A stretch of 64,000 nucleotides of DNA from Paraflavitalea sp. CAU 1676 (GTDB lineage: Bacteria; Bacteroidota; Bacteroidia; Chitinophagales; Chitinophagaceae): NCBI RefSeq assembly GCF_029223285.1, contig NZ_JARHUJ010000001.1, positions 248,001 through 312,000 on the forward strand, written 5' to 3'. Under the pieces are notes generated by a model, which had not been told where the DNA came from, did not search any database, and was given only the letters and a program-made list of their open reading frames with translations. Shown here piece after piece: positions 59,826-64,000 of this stretch; within the stretch, counting starts at the first letter, position 1; each line of letters opens with the position of its first letter. The position numbers and the translations under genes are program-made.

Positions 59826-60545
59826 GCGTCGTTTGAAGATCGTTGCTTCATTTGTAATTGGCAAGCTTTGCCACCAATCCATTGAATAAATCTGAATGCC
59901 GGGCTGCGACCGGCGTATACTTTCGCACTTCTATTCCCACGATGTATTTTTTGTGACCTCTTGCTGGTGATAGATTCCAGATTTCCTGGCGTTTTACAAT
60001 TCCTTTGTTGCCCGGCAGCATGCAAAAATTCGTTGCCGGATATAGTTGATTTTTCTGCGCATTTGAAGCTTGAGCCTTGGTCATTTTACATACGGACCAA
60101 ACATTGACCAAATACCGAGCAAACACGCCATGTTTTCGGGTTTACCCGGGCTTGGTCCGGCTCTGTTGCGTCTTTGGTCCCTGTTTGTATTTTATTTTTG
60201 GGGACGTTTTCCTCTTTTTTAGTTGGCTGTTGACGAATGCATTTTCTCGTTAAGCCTTAAGATTCTGCCCATACAAAGCACTACTTGTGCGTAAAATAAT
60301 TGAGTAGCACCGGGAGGCCGATGCCTGAAAAAGGCACATTTTGTGGATTGTGGAAAGCCACCCGGCTGATTAAATGTTTACGACGATTATCGCTCATGCA
60401 CAGGTTTCAAGAGATACAGAAAACATACTTGAGTGGCTGCCGGAAACGGGTTTGGTGCGGTGGAAATTGCGAATATGCAGCCTGCGGTAGCATCGGTGCG
60501 GGCCGCGATGAGGAGGTACTTTTCGTCAAGATGTTAGTGCTACAG
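59826..60545. other. 720-bp stretch without a convincing gene
   Basis: No recognisable gene lies here. The longest frame is a 92-codon minus-strand frame (59848-60126) that is basic but has no family features and no promoter box in the usual place. A small hairpin tgcct-gaaaa-aggca lies at 60322-60336, and T-rich sequence occurs at 60180-60230. The right end holds the tail of the umuC transcript. An RNA gene or a gene remnant cannot be excluded by eye. Confidence 0.55.
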
Positions 60546-61820
60546 TTAGCTCACTTCTATGAGCTCGTCCCAGCGGGTGGTGAATCGCGCACTGTGCAGT
60601 TCCTGTCGCATTTTCCAGTTGCGGGTGGTGCCTACTGCTGCAAACTTCAGCATATCGTTGCGCATGCTGAAGTTTACGTTATCGACGATATCCATGAGCT
60701 CGCGGTGGTTTTTCTTTTCGGGAGCAGCAAATAGATTTCCCTGTATAGATTGATCGGGTACGAGGCCGCTGAGCATGACACCAGCTTTTTTGTATTCTTT
60801 ACCGTTTTTGAATAAGCGGTCCACGAGTGCAACTGCGGGCTTGATAAGCTCTTGGGTAACGGAGATGGGAACAGGCAAGGTGATATGGGTGCTGTGCGTT
60901 GGGCCATGGTGAAAGTCGGTGAGGTGATCCTGTTCCTTGCTGACGATAAAGACACTTACGATACCTGCAGCGCTGTGTTGGCGCCGCAGCTTTTCGGCTG
61001 CCCGGGTGGTGTAGGTTGCCACGGCTTCTCTGATAGAGGCGATATCACCGACGGGTTCGCCAAACATGCGGGTGGTCGCAATCATTTTTTTGGTAGTGAG
61101 CGGATCGTCGAGGTCTATGGAGGGACTGCCTTTGAGTTCGCGGAGCAATCGGACGCCGGTAACGCCGCCCATATGGCGGTGTGCCCATTCTTCGGGCATG
61201 TTGCTGAGTTCCCACGCACTCGTAATGCCCTGGTTGATGAGTTTGTTGGCAAATGCACGGCCTACGCCCCATACGTTGCTGACCCGTGTTGCCTGGAGAG
61301 CTTCGGCTATGTGCCGATCTTTGGCAAGTACTTTAATACAGTTGCTCAGGGCCTTGTTTTTCTTGGCGTGGTAGTTGGCCAGTTTGGCGAGGGTCTTGGT
61401 GGGTGCTACGCCCACCGAGACTGAGATGCCCGTCCATTGTTCTACTCTTTCGCGAACGCGGAGCGCAGCTTCTTCCAATTCGTTTTCGGGAATATGACTG
61501 AAGTCGAGAAAGGCTTCATCGACGGAATAAACTTCAACTGTTGGCGACAGGGTGCGTAGCGTTTCCATGACGCGCCAGCTGAGATCACCATAAAGATTAT
61601 AGTTGGAAGAGAAGACGGCTATATTGTGTTGTTGTATGATGGGTCGGGCGAGGAAGTAGGGACCCGCCATTTGTACGCCGAGTTGTTTGGCCTCATCACT
61701 GCGCGATACGATGCAGCCATCATTGTTGCTAAGTACTACGACGGGTTTGTTCCTGAGGTCGGGCCTGAAGAGACGTTCGCAGGAACAGTAGAAGCTATTA
61801 CAATCGACTATGGCTTTCAT
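60546..61820 (-). CDS. umuC: Y-family DNA polymerase (UmuC-like)
   Basis: This 424-residue translesion polymerase has palm-domain metal ligands intact: AIVDCNSFYCSCERLF (first Asp) and VYSVDEAFLDFS (Asp-Glu). The fingers segment VVVLSNNDGCIVSRS and the helix-hairpin-helix region NVWGVGRAFANKLINQGI are present. The little-finger C-terminal domain (about 240-350) is complete, with a final UmuC-specific tail. It should copy past lesions with low fidelity as a partner of UmuD. The UmuD-like gene lies 260 bases upstream on the same strand, with no terminator in between, so they may be cotranscribed. Confidence 0.94.
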   Translation of the reverse strand: MKAIVDCNSFYCSCERLFRPDLRNKPVVVLSNNDGCIVSRSDEAKQLGVQMAGPYFLARPIIQQHNIAVFSSNYNLYGDLSWRVMETLRTLSPTVEVYSVDEAFLDFSHIPENELEEAALRVRERVEQWTGISVSVGVAPTKTLAKLANYHAKKNKALSNCIKVLAKDRHIAEALQATRVSNVWGVGRAFANKLINQGITSAWELSNMPEEWAHRHMGGVTGVRLLRELKGSPSIDLDDPLTTKKMIATTRMFGEPVGDIASIREAVATYTTRAAEKLRRQHSAAGIVSVFIVSKEQDHLTDFHHGPTHSTHITLPVPISVTQELIKPAVALVDRLFKNGKEYKKAGVMLSGLVPDQSIQGNLFAAPEKKNHRELMDIVDNVNFSMRNDMLKFAAVGTTRNWKMRQELHSARFTTRWDELIEVS

Positions 61821-62080
61821 GAGCTGAAGTATTTTTTACAGGTAATACCGGTTGCAAATCGATGATGGTGGCCCGGTTAATAAAATGGGCCAACCAACGG
61901 TGGAGGTCAAAACAGTTTTTCCGGGTAATAGATAAAGTTGCTTTTCTTTTACACTACGCTGTTGTTCTCCAGGTTTCGTCGGTTGGCCCCTGTCCTTAGG
62001 ATAGGTTTAATGGCATGGACAGTATTTTGTATATGGTTGCGTTGGTAAGCGTGGTTGGTGGAGGGGCAGGAATCATTCTT

Positions 62081-62515
62081 TTATGGTGCATGTATCACCC
62101 AGGTAACGACTCCCCATATCTCGAACGAATCGCACGAACCATCAATTTCAATGGTGGCTAGTTTTGGTGTTTCCGGAATAAGACGGAGTTTGTTAAATGT
62201 TTTCTCCATACGGCGTATCAGCATTTCTCCGTTCAATACAGCGATGATCACTTTACCGCTCACGGGTTTCAGGCTGCGGTCAACAATTACAATGTCGCCA
62301 TCATGGATACCGGCGCCTGTCATAGCGTTGCCTCTCACCCGCATGAAATAGGTGGCGGGTTTATTCTGGATGAGCTGTTCGTTGAGGTCGATGCCCCGTT
62401 CCATATAGTCGTCGGCTGCTGCTCCGAAGCCCGTGGCGTCGGCGGTTTTCACGTCCCATTGGTTGAATCTTTTGGATCCTTTGTAGGCCGGGTTGTAATA
62501 AATTTCATCCTCCAT
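62081..62515 (-). CDS. umuD: UmuD-like protein with an inactive protease site
   Basis: The 144-residue protein aligns with UmuD over its full length: AAADDYMERGIDLNEQLIQN, YFMRVRGNAMTGAGIHDGD, IVIVDRSLKP, IIAVLNGEMLIRRM, and the closing WGVVTWVIHA. In E. coli UmuD the catalytic residues are Ser60 (GDSM) and Lys97 (VKK), and cleavage is at Cys24-Gly25. Here the Ser position is Ala (GNAM), the Lys position is Arg (IRRM) and the Cys position is Thr (TGFG). RecA-stimulated self-cleavage therefore looks impossible. It may work uncut as a polymerase subunit or have taken on another role. It is divergent from the 2H genes with a shared palindrome. Confidence 0.9.
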   Translation of the reverse strand: MEDEIYYNPAYKGSKRFNQWDVKTADATGFGAAADDYMERGIDLNEQLIQNKPATYFMRVRGNAMTGAGIHDGDIVIVDRSLKPVSGKVIIAVLNGEMLIRRMEKTFNKLRLIPETPKLATIEIDGSCDSFEIWGVVTWVIHAP

Positions 62516-62532
62516 AAAAATTAATTTTGATC

Positions 62533-62549
62533 TACTAAATTATTTAGTA
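62533..62549. promoter_or_regulatory. Perfect palindrome TACTAAA-TTA-TTTAGTA between umuD and the 2H genes
   Basis: This 17-base dyad (two 7-base arms, 3-base centre) lies 18 bases before the umuD ATG and 38 before the first 2H gene ATG. Its right arm overlaps TAAATTTA, which is -7-like on both strands. It looks like an operator for a dimeric repressor controlling both directions. No SOS box consensus of other phyla was matched. Confidence 0.65.
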
Positions 62550-62587
62550 AATTTATGCTAAAATAATGATCAGGTAAAATTTTCTTT

Positions 62588-63202
62588 ATGGAGCCGGTAA
62601 AAAATAATAGCACGCAAAGCTGGGCGGAATACGGGTTGTACGAGTATCTGCTGGTAGCGGATCCTGACCCGGTGGTTCAGGATAAAGTGTTGGCGCAGAA
62701 GCAGGAATTCTGCGAAGAATACTGCGATCAGTCGGCCATTAAAACCGGCTCCCATATTGTGGTGGCGAGTTTTTTAGCGCGGGAGGCGATGGAGGATACG
62801 CTCATCCGTTGGATCCAGCGGATCTGTGATCAGCTGCAGCCTTTCCGGGTAACGCTCAATAATTACAGTGGTTTTCCTCCTCACACCATTTATCTAAGGG
62901 TGCAGGACCCGATACCTTTTTTACATCTTAGCCAGAAGCTGAAGGCGGTGGATGATCTGGTGCGTTCATCGTCGTGCCCGCCGGTAAGGTTGATCGGCAA
63001 GCCGCATTTAAGTATAGCAAAGCGTTTGCCTGAGCCTGTTTATACGAAGGCGATGTTCAATTACTCGCAGAAGACCTTTCATGAATCATTCATGGTGCAT
63101 GAGTTGCGTTTGTTGCGGAGGGCGCACCAGTTTGATACCTCCAAAATGGTCAACAAATTTCCTTTCGCTCCCGGTTCTCAACCCTGGTCGGAAGTGGCCT
63201 GA
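62588..63202 (+). CDS. 2H phosphoesterase-superfamily protein (2'-5' RNA ligase-like), copy 1
   Basis: The protein has 204 residues. The fold shows two HxS/T-type motifs expected of the 2H superfamily. The second is clear (KPHLSIAKRL, about residues 138-147), whereas the first reads GSHIVVASF, with His but no Thr/Ser two residues on. The N-terminal QSWAEYGLYEYLLVADPDPVVQDKV and the FPPHTIYLRVQ strand are family-like. 2H enzymes cleave or form 2',3'-cyclic and 2'-5' phosphoesters of RNA or nucleotides. The tandem paralogue follows 25 bases later. It is divergent from umuD with a shared palindrome. Substrate is unknown. Confidence 0.78.
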   Translation: MEPVKNNSTQSWAEYGLYEYLLVADPDPVVQDKVLAQKQEFCEEYCDQSAIKTGSHIVVASFLAREAMEDTLIRWIQRICDQLQPFRVTLNNYSGFPPHTIYLRVQDPIPFLHLSQKLKAVDDLVRSSSCPPVRLIGKPHLSIAKRLPEPVYTKAMFNYSQKTFHESFMVHELRLLRRAHQFDTSKMVNKFPFAPGSQPWSEVA

Positions 63203-63227
63203 TAATAAACCTTTAAAAAGACATCTT

Positions 63228-63890
63228 ATGACAAGAAATATGCAGATCTCACCGGTAAAAAAGATCCATGGTACCCCCAGGGCTTTTTATGAAGACTACA
63301 CCAGTCAGCTTCGTGTAAACGAATACATGCTGGTATTGCTTCCGCATGAAGAGTTGCGGAAGCGGGTGTTGCAGATCCGTAAAGATTTTTACGAGGCATA
63401 TCAGGCGCCTTCGGCGTTGGGCGCCAAGGTGCACATACCTCTGGCAACCTTTACCCAGCTGGAGATCATGGAGGAGCGTATTGTTAACCGCCTGAAAGTG
63501 GTGGGAATGGGCTACTACCCATTCAAAGTGGAGTTAAAGGATTATGGAACTTATCCGAGTCATACTTTATATATCAATGTTACTACCAAGTTGCCGATCC
63601 AGAAGCTAGTGCGGGAGATCAGGGATTCGCAGCGTCTTATGAAACTCGACAATGAACACAAACCGCATTTTCTCGATGATCCGCACCTCACGATAGCCCG
63701 TAAGTTGCTGCCCTGGCAGTATGAGAAGGGTTGGCTGGAGTACTCCCATCGTCATTTTACTGGCCGTTTTATTGCGGATTGTATGTTATTGCTGAAACGA
63801 AGGGCAGGCGATAAGACCTATCAGATCGCGCAGCGTTTTGATTTTATGAACCTGCCTGTAAGTACCAAACAAGGGGAGTTGTTTGTCTGA
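63228..63890 (+). CDS. 2H phosphoesterase-superfamily protein (2'-5' RNA ligase-like), copy 2
   Basis: This 220-residue paralogue of the preceding gene keeps the same segment order: RVNEYMLVLLPHEELRKRVLQIRKDFYEAYQ, KVHIPLATFTQLEIMEERI (first motif, His kept, Thr/Ser replaced by Pro), YPSHTLYINVTTKLPI and DPHLTIARKLLPWQYEKG (second motif intact, HLT). The N-terminus has a short extra basic tract before the conserved core. The start is an ATG at 63228, because the frame upstream belongs to the tail of copy 1. The two copies probably form a heterodimer or act in sequence. The sequence after 63890 shows no further gene before the window end. Confidence 0.78.
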   Translation: MTRNMQISPVKKIHGTPRAFYEDYTSQLRVNEYMLVLLPHEELRKRVLQIRKDFYEAYQAPSALGAKVHIPLATFTQLEIMEERIVNRLKVVGMGYYPFKVELKDYGTYPSHTLYINVTTKLPIQKLVREIRDSQRLMKLDNEHKPHFLDDPHLTIARKLLPWQYEKGWLEYSHRHFTGRFIADCMLLLKRRAGDKTYQIAQRFDFMNLPVSTKQGELFV

Positions 63891-64000
63891 AATTGATCAG
63901 CAGCATTGCACACCTATACTGTTCCTGTTCCCCGCTGGTTGCCTGTTTCTACAGGTGCCAGCCGGGACGGGAGGGTGTGTTTACAGTTATTTGTAATAGA

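Noticed and set aside
59848-60126. 92-codon minus-strand frame between the DUF72 gene and umuC
   Set aside because: No family features, no promoter box at the expected distance, and no support besides length. Kept only as a note in the stretch entry.
61869-61892. tggccc...gggcca inverted repeat between umuD and umuC
   Set aside because: Six-bp stem with a long AT-rich loop and no T tail. A transcription attenuator is possible but not supported.
1-64000. Prophage, insertion sequence, CRISPR or restriction system
   Set aside because: No integrase, transposase, capsid, Cas, methylase or terminal inverted repeats with target duplications were recognised. The neighbouring genes have ordinary metabolic or envelope roles.

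Overview
The window looks like a chromosomal segment of a Bacteroidota member, most likely family Chitinophagaceae. The evidence is internal. Bacteroidota-type -7 promoter boxes (TAnnTTTG) lie upstream of many genes. There are two large TonB-dependent or outer-membrane-barrel receptors, a fused isobutyryl-CoA mutase (IcmF), the long-form IspG, a BatB/BatC pair, and two-component sensors of the periplasmic-propeller and 7TM-associated types. No rRNA, tRNA, CRISPR array, insertion sequence or prophage was recognised. About 60 protein genes are supported.

Layout. 1-1.4 kb holds an ECF sigma factor with a downstream anti-sigma-like membrane protein cut by the window edge, and a small exported protein. 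2-8 kb holds housekeeping and stress genes: kbl, a RidA protein, a 3-hydroxyacyl-CoA dehydrogenase C-domain protein, tsaB, and an ArsR regulator followed by a persulfide-dioxygenase/double-rhodanese fusion. 8-16 kb is a signalling block: a clostripain-like (C11) protease, a giant propeller histidine kinase, a NarL-type regulator, a kinase paralogue that has lost its ATP-binding boxes, an intact kinase, a 7TM membrane protein and an unknown protein. 16-21 kb is one probable operon: nadB, a MurU-like nucleotidyltransferase, an AmgK-like sugar kinase fused to a RapZ C-terminal domain, and a lipid A-type acyltransferase. 22-30 kb has galM/galK, a WYL regulator with GyrI-like and VOC genes, ispG, and batB/batC.

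30-44 kb is rich in exported proteins: a class D beta-lactamase-like lipoprotein, a trehalase, a GH65 enzyme with an amidohydrolase, and a tight five-gene cluster (33.7-40.9 kb). That cluster encodes two vanadium-haloperoxidase/PAP2-type lipoproteins, two predicted outer-membrane barrels and a TonB-dependent receptor, and is a candidate undescribed envelope system. 44.8-59.8 kb has icmF, DinB, a Nei/Fpg glycosylase, a KTSC protein, a PfpI protein, an outer-membrane receptor, a DEAD-box helicase, an amidase lipoprotein, dgt, an ECF sigma/membrane protein/HMA-like trio and a DUF72 protein.

59.8-64 kb ends with a UmuC polymerase, a UmuD-like protein lacking the catalytic Ser and Lys and the cleavage-site Cys, a perfect TACTAAA-TTA-TTTAGTA palindrome, and two divergent tandem paralogues of the 2H phosphoesterase (2'-5' RNA ligase-like) superfamily. 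This is the second candidate undescribed system: a possible damage-response unit in which RNA or nucleotide end-processing enzymes share an operator with a mutagenesis polymerase.
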